From Ascidia mentula (taxonomy: Eukaryota; Chordata; Ascidiacea; Phlebobranchia; Ascidiidae): a stretch of 64,000 nt of DNA. The translations under genes were made by a program, and so were the position numbers. The stretch lies in contig OX387202.1 of NCBI GenBank assembly GCA_947561715.1, positions 14,025,001 through 14,089,000 of the forward strand, in the 5' to 3' direction. The notes beneath the pieces were generated by a model that was not told the origin of the DNA, did not search any database, and saw only the letters and a program-made list of their open reading frames with translations. This document shows, in pieces, positions 23,504-35,800 of the stretch (position 1 is its first letter; each line of letters opens with the position of its first letter).

Positions 23504-24138
23504 CCAAGTCTCTTGTTTTGTTTCTACGCGTTGAAGGGACCACCTACAGTTCTAATGGTGTAATTGCAATACGCCCGACCCGCGGCCTGTAGTACCCTTT
23601 CGAGCATGTGGATTTACTTCTATGATGCTGGCAAACATCCCGGCCAAATGTTGCAGTAAACGATCAAAACGTTAACAAGACATCTGCAACATATACCAGC
23701 CAAAGTCAAATACCATCAGACAGACTTAATATTTGGCTACAGTGTGCTATAATTAGCCCTAGAGTGTTTCGTAAACCCTATCATTACATGCCTTGTAATT
23801 TACTTGCTTGTCCACAATTTCTCGTACATTCAAACATTCGAGTTATTGCATTCTTTCTTTCTTTCACAAATATTAGTTTATTCCTTTCTCCAAAGCTCTC
23901 CCCCCTCTCTCTCTCTCCCTCTCTCTCTCTTTCGCTTTCTCTATGAGATAAAAGGCCCAACGACAATTATGTTAGGAGAAACCTGTGACAAATATCTAAC
24001 ATTACCATCGTGCGGGGAATTTCGTATCTTCTACCTGAAATGTGTTTTCCGGGCAAAATTACCCATAGAAATTGAAGTTTGGGCAAAACAAAATATGCTT
24101 GGCCTTTTCGGAAGTTGTTCAAATTTATTTGAAGTGAA

Positions 24139-24186
24139 CTGCATACGTGTCCACTGTTTCGACCTTCAAGGTCTCACCAGTGCAGC
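24139..24186 (-). ncRNA. Hammerhead-like motif with altered core (duplicate)
   Basis: Duplicate of 19419-19466 with the same CTGGTGA core, perfect stem II and GTA triplet followed by TGCAG. Confidence 0.55.
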
Positions 24187-24976
24187 TTTGGTGACCATAC
24201 AACGATCTTGCCCGCCAAACTTCTACATTCCACAAACATAATATTGAATCTATTGCTAAATTGAAGTGCAAATTGCTTGAGTCGTCAGTTTGATCTAAGC
24301 GTCGTACATTAAGGAACCGCCCAAAAGCATTTAGCGAATCGTGATTATCAGCATCTTTCACCTTCCTTCCTCGTATACGATGTACTTCGAAAATCGCCCG
24401 AGGGGCATCAATCGAGAAATTACGTGAGTGCTGCGTGGATGGCAAAAATACTGTGCATGGTGATCTTTTTAGAGCTAGCATTTGATGTTTTGTGCATTAG
24501 CCCAGCTTGATTAAGAAATGCAGTAATAATTAAATTGAACTACAAAGAATATAATGGCCCGAATTGAACTAAAGTGACTAACTCATATCGTGTGTTTGAG
24601 ATTATTATATTTGTTGGACTGTTAACAGAGTTGAGAAGCGCCACATATACTGTGAATGTAGGTATGTTTTTTATAGCTGAAACTACGTTGTATAGCACTG
24701 AGCATCAACAATACGTTCGTACGACGACAAACGTTGCATGAAAGTTAATTTAACCTTGTATAGTTGTAGTTGTAAGCAATTGACCTTAACGTTATGCAAT
24801 TGACTTATTTTGTTAATGTAAAAAGTTTTCACATGCTGAAACGTTATGCGACGATGAAAGTTAGATTTGTATTTCGAATATTGACAGAATGAAAGCAGCA
24901 CGATTTTATATGTTATTTTTCAGCGGAAAATTAATCAAGTTTTAAAACTACATAAACTTGCAGCACAAGATTGATA

Positions 24977-27900
24977 ATGAAGTTTCTTGCGGAACTACTT
25001 CTGTTGGTAAGAATCAAAAGCCGTAGGCTATTTCATAGAACTTAAGTCTGTGTCACTTACCCTGAAGCAATAAATTCCGTTTATTCTCGTGATTTCCGGT
25101 TTGTCTTGTTTGGAATTTTTACCCTACCAGAAATCGAACCCATGTCTTTGGCTGGGGTCAAGCGCCTTGACCAATGCTGCTAATTGCTCTTGGATTTGTC
25201 TTTTTTATCACACCTTGATGCGTGTCTGTGATATTGTCAGTCAATCTCCCACTATTTAAATTTTGTTTTCGTTTAGGTTTCTTGCACCACCGCGTGTTTA
25301 GGATCTCACTGCTCTTTATCGATCGAAACTCACGCTATGAGTTGCATGGACGGAAATTTAACTACTGTTCCTAAAGGTGATAAGATGTAAAAAATCCGAA
25401 ATAAAAAAGGAGAAAAATTTGCTTAAAATAACTCATAATTGTGACTTTTTCGATCATCTATAAGTGAAGAATTTACTACTTCAATATTTTACAGACATTA
25501 ATTCCACAATCATCACATTAGACTTGCAAAACAACAGCCTGGCAGTAATAGTGAACGACTCTTTCGTTGCGGTAGCAAGCTTGCAGACGCTTAACCTTGG
25601 CTTTAATGAAATCCATGACATACAAATTAATGCTTTCAGGTAAGTGAACATATGACCACAGTACACAAAAGTAGCAGGCCTTTATTATCATAGTCAGAGC
25701 GAACATTGGTTTCTTAAATGGCATATTTACATTGCGATTGACATACTGTCAGGTCCCAACAGAGCGGTGCAGCCGGTGTAGGGCACCATACGGGGCTCAA
25801 ACCGGAATGTGGGGTCTATTAATATGAAGAAGAGGTCATTAACACTTTCATTGCTTCGAAACTGAGAGATTTCTATCTTAAAAGCTGCTGGGATCTCCAT
25901 CTAGTATTCTAAAAGTTCACATTTTTTCTTCTTCAAGGTCTCTTTGTTATGTGCCGTGATCAATTTGTGGGCTCGTTTTAAATGCAGCGCAAATTACGCA
26001 TAAATAGAAATATTATAATTCAATCGAATAAATTTCCAGGAAATTGACGAAACTGATTCATCTGCGCCTAAACGACAACGATTTGTCGACACTTCCCGAT
26101 TGCTTTATCAAAGATCTTTCGAACCTTGTCAAGCTGAAGCTGTCACACAACGCCATCCACACTATTGGAAACAATACGTTTAACAACCTGGTCGGACTTG
26201 AGGTGTGCAACAGGTTTAGAACATTTAACATTGTGAATTCAAGAATTAAATTACAATTAACGAAATGAAATCATTGCATTTTTGAGTGAACAACTACAAA
26301 ATAAGTGAACAGGGTATAGAATAGGCAACAAAACATATAAACCGATAAAAACTTAGAGGTTTTATAGTCAGGCCCCTCCTGTGGTGGTGATGTCGTCGCA
26401 TCGTAGCATATTGTATTACAATGTGACTGAAAACCAATCTGACACACAAAAGATTAAAACAGACCAAATGCGACATATCTCCTACTGCTTAAAAATGCAT
26501 GCAGAACATTATTATGTACGGTATCTTTTGCGCAGCACTTGGATCTGTCGAACAACCAATTGTCGACCATAGACAAAAACGCTTTCGATTCCCTCACGAA
26601 ACTTCAGACGCTGTATTTGCAGGTAAGTTGTTTTTTCCCAAATAAGTTCTAAATTAACGATTTCCGACCATATCTCTTACTTTCATCATTCGCTGATATT
26701 AGAACGTATTTTTGAAAATATCACATAATTACATCATACTTTTTAAACCTACACTTCCTTAGTTTGTTTGTTATCAATCATGTTAAAATAAAGTGTGATA
26801 TCGTACACAAAAATATGAAACAATGTAAACTATGGCCCAAGTAAAAAATATGCTATAGTCACTAGCTTACATAGTGTAACCACGTGTTTGCGTCATTTTC
26901 TAGCAATGCATTTTTAGGGCAATCGTCTACATTTTGTGAGCAGTCAGATTTTCGCCAGCAAAGCATTAAATGTTTTGTCGCTTGCCGACAACATGTTGAA
27001 GTGCAGCTGCAAGTTGCTTGATGCCGTCGGCGAAAAGTTTGCTTTCAACGTGACATGGTAAGCGGGTGTATGTTTGGCATGCGTTACGCGAAATATAGGC
27101 AACAATACCTGTTATTTCGAAAAAAGGGTGTTTTTTTAATTTAAGTAAATTGCGTTGTTAGCTAAATAGTGTGTGGAAGTCTTTGTCTGGCTATTTTACC
27201 GGCAAGACCGTTACCAAGTCGAAGTGGTTCTGTCGGCAGCTCACTTAAACATTAATGGCTCTTTTTCGTGATATACTACAAACTGTTTGCTATATCCCTG
27301 TTATTATCTTCCGTTTGCAGTGATTCCGGCAAAAACACCTCACATCTGTCAAGCCTTTTACATACGTGCGAGTCTGAAGGATCTGGCAATTCGGGGTCAC
27401 CAAAGCCTATGAAAGTAGCTACTACAACACGCGCAAAAGTACTAGTGGTAACAACAACAGCAGCAGCATCAGCAGCAGAACCACCAACAATAACAAAAGC
27501 ACCAACAACAAAATCACCACCACCACCAACAGCACCAGCACCAGCACCAACGCCAACCCCAACCCCAACACCACCAACAACAACAGCAGAAGCAGCCAAG
27601 CCCCCCAAAACGAAAATCAATCAAAAAACGGAGACAAGCCACAATAAACGAATCACTCTAGCTCCATCATTAACACAAACACCAGCTGAAACAGGAAAAA
27701 AGACAACCACGGAAAGCAAGGCCAGTTCTTTGCCACCAAGTTCATCAGTCGCTAAGTCAACTTCCTCTACGGTAAAAACGACAGTTTCTGCAGGCTCGAT
27801 TTCTCCTGCGACAGTAAATGCTGCCATAGGTAAATAGACAAACTCTGTATAGGAGCAATGCTCTTTTACGTAATGAGGCCATATTTCAATGTTTAATTCA

Positions 27901-29013
27901 GTGCATATGTTTTTCAATATATGTAATGGTGCAGAACATGGACACACTTCCATTTTTTGTTATAAGTAGCCTATATGGTATTTTAAAATTCAAAACTTAT
28001 CGCAGGAAAGGGAGTTACGATCGCTTGCAAGACTTCAGATACGAAAGAGAAGCTTTCCTGGAAATTAAACGACACAAGTTTGAAGTTTGGCAAGAAAAGC
28101 AATTATGCTTTAAAGGAAAGCAGTCTACAAGTGAAAAGTACCACATTACAGATTAAAATCTTCCAATATTCTATAGCGTTATACATAAAAATTTTTTAGT
28201 GATTTTCATGTAAAAAAAATGGTGCAGCCACACAGCACCATTGTAATAAACACCACAAAATATTTTGGAACATCCGTTCACTTGTTAAGCTTCGGCCCAA
28301 CCAGCCGATGCTTAATACTAACTAGTCTAATTTATATTCTTTTAGACTTCAGCAGATCTTCAACTGGGACCTATTGCTGCTTTAAAGGCGATACGAAATT
28401 TTCTTGTACCGTCGCAAGCCTGAAGAAACAAAAAAACGGAAAGGCGACTTCCCCAGCCGTTTTTGTCGCTATAGCGATACTCATAGTGTTTGTTATTGCG
28501 GTGGTGGGTTTCATGCTGTACAAAAGATATAGATGCTTTAGTCCGGAGCGGTACGGTTTATTGGAAAATCAGGTTTGTCATTGACTCAATATTTTTTATG
28601 TTATAACAGATCTTTGTGCGGTTTTGTTGGTCTGCAAATTGCACATTCGGCCAATTTTTCCCGCACAGTAACTTGTTTTTGCGACTGTATTTTTATTTAA
28701 AATGCAATGTACCCCATACTACCAGCGTAGACAGCCCAAAATTTGAGTGGAGTTAAATACTACATATAGGTTTAGGCGTAAGTAATTTTTTTTGTTTCTA
28801 CATCCCACCGAAAAGGACGACAGTAGGTGGGCTTAATGGCAAATATTTAATAAAAAATTAAGCTGAAGTCTTTGACTTGAATACTTGGAAGGGGCCATGG
28901 CTACCCTAATACCCTGTACCAATCGATAAACTGTCCCTTTTCTGGTTTTCTAGAATGTATTTCGATCAATGACCGACGATTATCCCGCAAGGAGAGGGGA
29001 CGATTACTTGTAG
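24977..29013 (+). CDS. LRR-Ig single-pass membrane protein, gene A (10 exons, 530 aa)
   Basis: Exons: 24977-25006, 25277-25376, 25495-25639, 26040-26202, 26536-26622, 26918-27057, 27321-27829, 28006-28137, 28346-28572, 28954-29013 (TAG); 1593 nt. Domains in order: signal peptide (MKFLAELLLLVSCTTA), Cys-rich LRR N-cap, about six LRRs (LxLxxNxL), an LRR C-cap with CSC and two later Cys, a ~150-residue Thr/Pro/Ser stalk with runs of TP and AP, one Ig-like domain (Cys, then LSWKL, then TGTYCC), a TM helix and a ~34-residue tail with YGLL and terminal DDYL. A cell-surface receptor or adhesion molecule, possibly immune, is inferred from the architecture alone. The donor of exon 8 (AAAA/GTACCA) was chosen because it restores phase and the Ig fold and matches gene B. 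I do not recognise an orthologue. Confidence 0.83.
25128..25196 (-). repeat. tRNA-derived SINE fragment
   Basis: In intron 1 of gene A. The minus strand shows an A-box-like AGCAGCATTGGTCAAGG and a B-box-like GGGTTCGATTTC at the usual distance. Confidence 0.6.
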
Positions 29014-29833
29014 GAGTGAATAAGGACAAAATTCAATGCAAGCCAACGCATATTTCATTGCATGAGATCGTCTTCCACTTTGAAGACTTGCTTACATATG
29101 TATATACAAGCAACCTGCTGCCCATACAAGCTTACTGAAAACAAGTTGACAAACAGCAACGGCGAAAATTTTTTTGTGTGCAAAATATGCGTGAACGGAA
29201 CACATTTACATTGGAACGGAGAAGGGCATAAGCACAAAACATAATTACTTGACAATTTAAGGGTGTCTACAGCATTTTATACAGCTTGCAAGCAAATGGT
29301 TTTCGTAAGTGTAGATTCGCTGCTTGAGTATGTGTGTTTTGAATGTGTTCATTGTGTATAAGCGTCTTACACATTATAAACAGGCACCAGCTTTCATAGA
29401 TTTGACATAATTCAATATCTTCGTTCGTGAAGATTTTACTAATTTGGAGTTTTTGGACTTGGTGGGTACAGTGGGAAAATGTGGACACCGTGAAAAAGTC
29501 AAATCACGTTTTAAGACACAATTGTTTGCAAACTAAGGCGACAAAAAGACAGGAAACGTTAGCTGTACACAATGCAACGCTAAACGGTATCACACGCGCG
29601 AAGCTCTGTACAAAGGGATTGAGAAAATATTGCGTCAATGCACCCAACGACATTTGTCTTTCTAAAGCCAGCACACAACTTTCAAGGGAAATTACAGTGC
29701 CTGTGGAAAGAAGTAGGGCCTGTAGATTGCAGGCCAGTACTGTCTTTCATATCAATGCTCTTATTAAATTATTGACTAATGCAGTTCGTCGCTGTTGCTC
29801 AATTGCAGTGCTGGGCGTAGAAAGAGTTCATCA
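29014..29833. other. Gap between convergent LRR-Ig genes A and B
   Basis: 820 bases shared by the 3' ends of the two genes. An open plus-strand frame (29427-29843) crosses the last exon of gene B but resembles no known protein and is taken as chance. No other feature seen. Confidence 0.5.
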
Positions 29834-32800
29834 TCAAAGGTAATCGTTGGAGCGTGCGTGGCTTGGTCGAGATGAACTCTGTCAAAAAAAACAACCATTT
29901 ACTGAACACATGCCTGATCCTTGTGACTAAAAGCATAAGTCGGTCCTGCAATGTGTTGAAGTTTTTATAGCGTCCAGTTTATTAAGCTAACAATTCGACA
30001 TCGAAGAGAATGTGATATTTTTTGTGACACACAACTTCTTGGTGACAGGTTTAAGTAGGAAATTTTTATTCGTTAGAGCAAATTGTTTCCCCATTCATAA
30101 AAACATACGCCAAGAGACAGCTCCGTTAACATGCAAATACATACCTCGTCGTTGAGTAAGCCATAAGTCTCCCCACTCTGGTTGCGTTTGTACCTCCTGT
30201 AGCCATAGCAACCGGCAAACAACACAATGCATGCGACGAAAATGACAACAATCGCTATTACGGCTGCGTTGTTTGTGGTCGGCTGGGATGGCGGTGGTTG
30301 CGCAGCCTTGACAGTCACAAATTCGCAATATGCGTTTGGCTCGGCGTCACTGCAGCAATACATTCCGCTGTCGTTCGAAGTCACATCTGTGGAAACAGTG
30401 AACATATGTAATATATGGTTTTTGGTACGATGTAATTATTGAGCACCTATAGAGCTGTCTGTTTGATTTTCAGCTTTGAATACCGATCGACAGTCTGTCA
30501 GGGTAAACTGGTTCACCGATCAACTTTAATTTCTATTACTTTTTTGTACTACTTATTTTCCGTAATTATGTTGTACTTCCTAACGTCCTATATGCGAGCG
30601 ACGCCCGCTGCGATCCAACAGTAGACGGTGATTTTCGGTGAGGAAGTCACCTACACATGGGCGCCTGATTCGATAAACCTTATGGTTTTGTTGGCGCCCT
30701 TCATGCAACACGTTTATTGTTCATGTGCGTAGCAACTATGCGTGCAAAGCGATGTGATCTGCTGCTCAATAATTACACAACCCGGCATATTGGACGTAAA
30801 AGCATGGGAACTGATAAAACTAAACAGGGTACCTAACTGAGAAACAGGCCAGCTGCAGGATCGCAGCCAGTCATACTGCGAGGCAATGGGTTGTGATATT
30901 ATGATTTGACGCTAGGTGGCGCTAGGCCACCAGACCCTGCCATGGTCAATGCAAAACCTAGCAAAACGAAACCGAACGTCTAATATGAAAAATTCGAACT
31001 GCCCGTCCTACCCACAATACAAATGCATTACAATACATTCATGACTGCGACGTGTTTTGGGGCAAACTTATGCGCAATGCTGTTTCTAACGTCCGGGCTG
31101 TGAACCAGAACACCTAAGAGAGTTTTGCCAATAGTTACTAGGTTAAGATATTGGTACCAGAGCAGATAGATTGTAATAAATTTAAATGTTTTGATGTTAT
31201 GCCCATGTGTTATCAACGCATACACACACATGTGTCAGAGAACCAAGTACGGACATTTTCCTTCATAACACATGTAGAACCAAGGTCAAGACATCGATCC
31301 TTGTAACTCGATACATGGACTTACTTGTAATGGTTATCTGTGTGTTGTTTTTGACGTAATGGTCTGAAAGTACTTCCGTGAAATTGTAAAACCAAGTGGT
31401 CGAAACGGTTTTTGGAGGCAAACCACACAGCACCGTGATAGAAACACCTAGAAAAAAGAGAAATGCTTGTAATTTAGCTCGATATCGTTATCAGTTATCC
31501 CGGTAATCTCGATATCGTCCAAACGATTTAAACCTCTTGGATTTGCCTTAGGTTTGTACCGATGCGGTTAGGAGTTTTCGAGTTTTCCGCGATTGAGAAA
31601 AAAAGGCTGTTCTTTTATTATGTTTCTTTAAAAAGGAACGCCGAAGCTAATAACTTGATAATGAGCATTGTGGCAAAAAAACGTTTCAAACACTACTACG
31701 CTGCTTCCCGCCTATTACGACTGCAATGCCAGCACGTTCGAAAGTTTTATAAAAAAATTACTGAGGCGGGAGGTAACTCCTAGATTGAGTATTCCAATGC
31801 AAAACAAGAACATGATCAAATGCATTAAGCATGCGTATGTTTGAGCTTTACCCTCTAGAAATGTCTTCGTGTCGTTGGCTGGCTTTGTCTCTAATTTTTT
31901 TGGTGGTGGTCCTGCAGTCTCTGGCGGTTTTGTTGTTGTTGTTATTGGTGGTGGTTTTGTTGTTGTTGTTGGTTTTCCTGTTGCTGGGGAATCCGTCGGA
32001 GTTTTGCAGTTCAAATCCCCGGTTATATTGCTGAGCTTCACACTCGTATTACTGCAAATACATTCGTTAAAACAAATATTGCTTCTTTAACAAAAATTAA
32101 AAAATACCTATCATACGAACTTCAAACGTTACAAAAAACTTTCAGTATGTCAAGTATATCAAGGCTTTAACCAACCAAGATCATCAGTTTTGACTCCAAG
32201 TATATTTCAAGAAAATATTTGTGTGTGTCTTTTTGTTTTCACATTCTCTCTATAACAGCAACTAAGTGGGTGAAACTCTTAACGACCTGAGAAAATATTT
32301 ATTCACAGTCTTTGGCCGACGTAAAGTAAACAAAACTATCTGACAGCTTAGTACAGGACAAGGACAAATAGGTATCAACTTGAGTACATTTTTTAAAGCA
32401 ACACTATCAAAAAATACCTATTAAAGGCAAACAGTCATTAGTTGGTCTATGAGCTGGAGACAGTAATCCACACGGTTTTGACCTATATGGTGTCTGCAGT
32501 GTTAGACTAGCTTTTTAACTGACAGGCACAGAATGTTCTACTGAAAAATACCACAAAGCAGAAAATTCTGTGTCTGTTATTTTCCACAGCTAAACTAAAA
32601 TGCCTTGGCTTCAAAGCCAGTAAACTTTGCTTACACGGAAAAGTACCACAAGTGAAAATTCGGCCCGTGTTAGTTTAAAAGCCAGCTCAACACTACAGTC
32701 TGTAGCTGCACTAAAGAGACCTTATGGGCCGAAACCACTGTCTGCAGCTCAAAAATAAACAAACTTATCATATCCGCTAGCAAGGCGATAGGAGTTTTGT

Positions 32801-35800
32801 TACCTGCTACAAACAAAGTCATCGACGTTTCCTATTGAAGCCTTCACGAAGTCAACGAGGTCACAAGTACAGTTCCAGTTGTTTCCATCCAGATTTAGAG
32901 TAGTGATATTCGTGTTGTCAGTGAACCACGTTTCGCTGATGGTCGTTAAACTATTGTCCTGGAAAAACATAAAGTAAGGTTACTGTTTTTTTGGGAAGGT
33001 TTGGAACTGTTTTAACTTATTGGCAAGGTCAGGATGAGACCAAATGGGCCGTGGACCCTGGGCCAGTCCTGCCTGCATTTCACATATAGGAAATGCCTGC
33101 ATTTTACATTGAAATATATTAACTCAGGTCTGTGATTTCTGAATGTCTGTGATTTCTGAATGTACCAAATGCGCTAAGTTTTAATTGAAATAATTTGCTA
33201 TCCTTTTAAGCACCCTAGCAATTTTTGTGAGATGCTTTCTACATTTTAGCAAACTTGCAGCGTACCAGTTGTTTCCCGTCGGCTACTATGCTGTGCTGAG
33301 GCAATAACACTTATTTTATGTGAAAAATGCTTATCCGTAGCAAGCTTCTACATATTATTTACAATGATAGCATAGTCCAAATTAAGTGAATACGTAAAAA
33401 TCAGTATATTAGGGCTAGGTCACCTGAAGTGATAGAGTTGTCAAATCGGTCAATGCAGAAAATGCCTTTTCGTCGACTGTTGAAATTTGATTAAAAGAAA
33501 GGTCCAAGGTCTGGAAAAGAAAAACGATTATGACGACCAATGCACGGCACAAAAGAATTTGCAGACTTATTTGTGGCGGCGACATTCCTGAAACAGCACA
33601 TCCCCCAAAAATGCCATGCCAGCTACATTTAATGCAATAAAAAAGATAAACATACATTCAATTAGAAAAACAAACACACTATACGATTTCTTGGTCGAAA
33701 AAGTTTGCTTTGTAACGGTTTATTGCGTCTGTCAAGTTTTTTGCCTGACCATTCGAAAAACCTAAACTATAAGATATGTTAAACCACGGTAAGCTGTCTT
33801 ACTTGCAATGCGACAAGGTTCTTCAGATCGTCAGCGCCAATGGCTGTAATTTGGTTTTTACTACCATGGAAATATTGAAGTTTTCCCAAGTCGACAACGA
33901 GATACCCAGTCAGGCTTTGAAGATTGTTTTCGTTCAAATGCAATTCACGAAGTTCAACCAGGCCTCTGGAAAGCGAACAGCTGTGGTTATGGCGTGGCAT
34001 TTTAATGGCACGTTTCAACCACAACGAGACTCGGAATTTTCGAACGCTTGTGCAGGTTTTCAAATCGATAGTATTTATAGTGTATTTCCAATGTAAATCT
34101 TTCAATGACGCACTTTTTGCGAAATGGTAAGAAGCAAATCTCGCAATTAAATCTGTTTAAAACCAGGATTAAGACGGTTGGCAATTTTAACACAACGAAA
34201 TCACTGAGAAATTTTTGTGCGCTCCGAAAAAGTTAAGCGGTTTTTAACTCCCCTGAACCAATATTTACGAAACTAACAAACATAATTTGCTAATCCGTTG
34301 ATAAAATGCGCAAGGCGGCTCCTATTCCATGGATGACATCGTATTCGCAACGCTCGCCTGGAAGACAAAGGAACCACAGACGTGGCGACGTTGGGGTATT
34401 TTCAGTTTTTTGGAAAACACCCGTCGGGTCAACAACGGTCTTCTTTGTCATTCTTTCTGGTTGGGTGGCGAACACATACCGATAGTAACCAGTCTTCGCT
34501 ATGCAGTCTCTACTTTGACGGGTTGCGAATGCATTTGATTATAAAGGCCAGTTTCACATTCTCTTCATTTTTTTAGTTTAATGTCGCGGGACATTGGTAA
34601 AGCGGGTTCAGGTTTACCTCCCACATTGTTATTTAAAATGTTATAGGGTACCACTGCAATTGCCGTTTTCCTTATAACATTACTTAAGAAAAAACAACGT
34701 TTGGGACCAAAAGCATCCCCTCGTCAATGAAATTCGTTCACCTAACCAGGGCCACCTGTAGTTTCCTTTTTCAACTTTAACGGATTAAAAATTTGGTTCC
34801 GCAAGCGAATAAAGCAGATCCAAACACACAACCTTTATAACAGCAGTTATTAGTCGTGCATTAAACAACATTTATTTCAATGCCAAGAAAAGGCCCGATA
34901 TTGTTCGTACGTCTGTTGCCGGGGCAACATTCTCACCAACGATTGGGTGGTCGCGACCCATGGAAACCCCCTGGTGTGTAGATAAAGTCACACACGCTTT
35001 ATAATCCAGTTAACCGACAGAGTATAGCTTGTCGAAAGGAATGTGCAACGTAAAGTTTTTTAACACGGCCCAAGTGCCTAAACAGGAACAACCACCTCTA
35101 CAGTGATAAAAATTTTGAAAACCTACTACAAGATTTTCGGTCCAATCAAATGCAATGTATATTTATATTAGTATAACCTGTTTTTGATAGGTAAACTGTT
35201 TGCAGAGGTGGTTTGGGTTCTATATATACACCACGTTGTACTTACGTAAAAGCATTGGCTTCAATTGTGGAAATGCGGTTGAAATCCAAGTAGAGTGCAT
35301 TTAATTTCGTCAGTTTCTTGAACATTTCGTTTCCCACCGTGGCCAACATGTTATTGCTGAAATCCAAGGTGGTTAGCGAGGTGAGGGTCTGAAAAGCGGT
35401 GTTGTCGACTGCAGTGAGCTGGTTATAACTCAAATCCAAGGTAGTTAGCGAGGTAAGGGCCTGAAAGTCTGTGTTGTTAACTGTAGTGATGTTGTTATTG
35501 CTCAAATCCAAATTAGTTAGCACGGTAAGGGCCTGAAAAGCGGTGTTGTCGACTGTTGTAAGCTGGTTATAACTCAAATCCAAGGAGGTTAGCGAGGTAA
35601 GGTTCTGAAATACTGTGTTGTCGACTGTAGTGAGCTGGTTATAACTCAAATCCAAATTAGTCAGCACGGTAAGGGCCTGAAAAGCGGTGTTGTCGACTGT
35701 TGTAAGCTGGTTATAACTCAAATCCAAGGAGGTTAGCGAGGTAAGGTTCTGAAATACTGTGTTGTCGACTGTAGTGAGCTGGTTATAACTCAAATCCAAA

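Larger units (their letters stand above)
14954..24454. repeat. Head-to-tail tandem duplication of a 4.7-kb unit (14954-19726 and 19727-24454)
   Basis: Both units start with the same block beginning CTTGATCATAAGCACGACG just upstream of the sulfotransferase ATG. Both end ...TGGCAAAA.TACTGT. In the first unit this end is followed directly by CTTGATC of the second unit; in the second it runs into unique DNA (GCATGGTG). Exons, introns, the foldback element in intron 4, the downstream SINE and the CT-rich tract are all present twice with few differences, so the duplication is young. Confidence 0.93.
23133..24976. other. Intergenic region between sulfotransferase 4 and the LRR-Ig gene A
   Basis: Up to 24454 this is the second copy of the duplicated spacer: SINE 23397-23503, C/T microsatellite about 23900-23940, hammerhead-like motif 24139-24186. 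From 24455 the DNA is unique and AT-rich and should hold the promoter and 5' UTR of the gene starting at 24977. No exon seen. Confidence 0.6.

Noticed and set aside
27276-27620. Long minus-strand ORF rich in Val/Gly/Ala opposite gene A exon 7
   Set aside because: It is the antisense shadow of the Thr/Pro-coding ACA/CCA repeats of the stalk; no independent support.
29427-29843. 138-codon plus-strand ORF between genes A and B
   Set aside because: No recognisable domain, overlaps the last coding exon of gene B on the other strand, and has no paralogue near the matching end of gene A.
31831-32090. Plus-strand ORFs of Leu/Val repeats near 31.9 kb
   Set aside because: Antisense of the Thr/Pro stalk exon of gene B.
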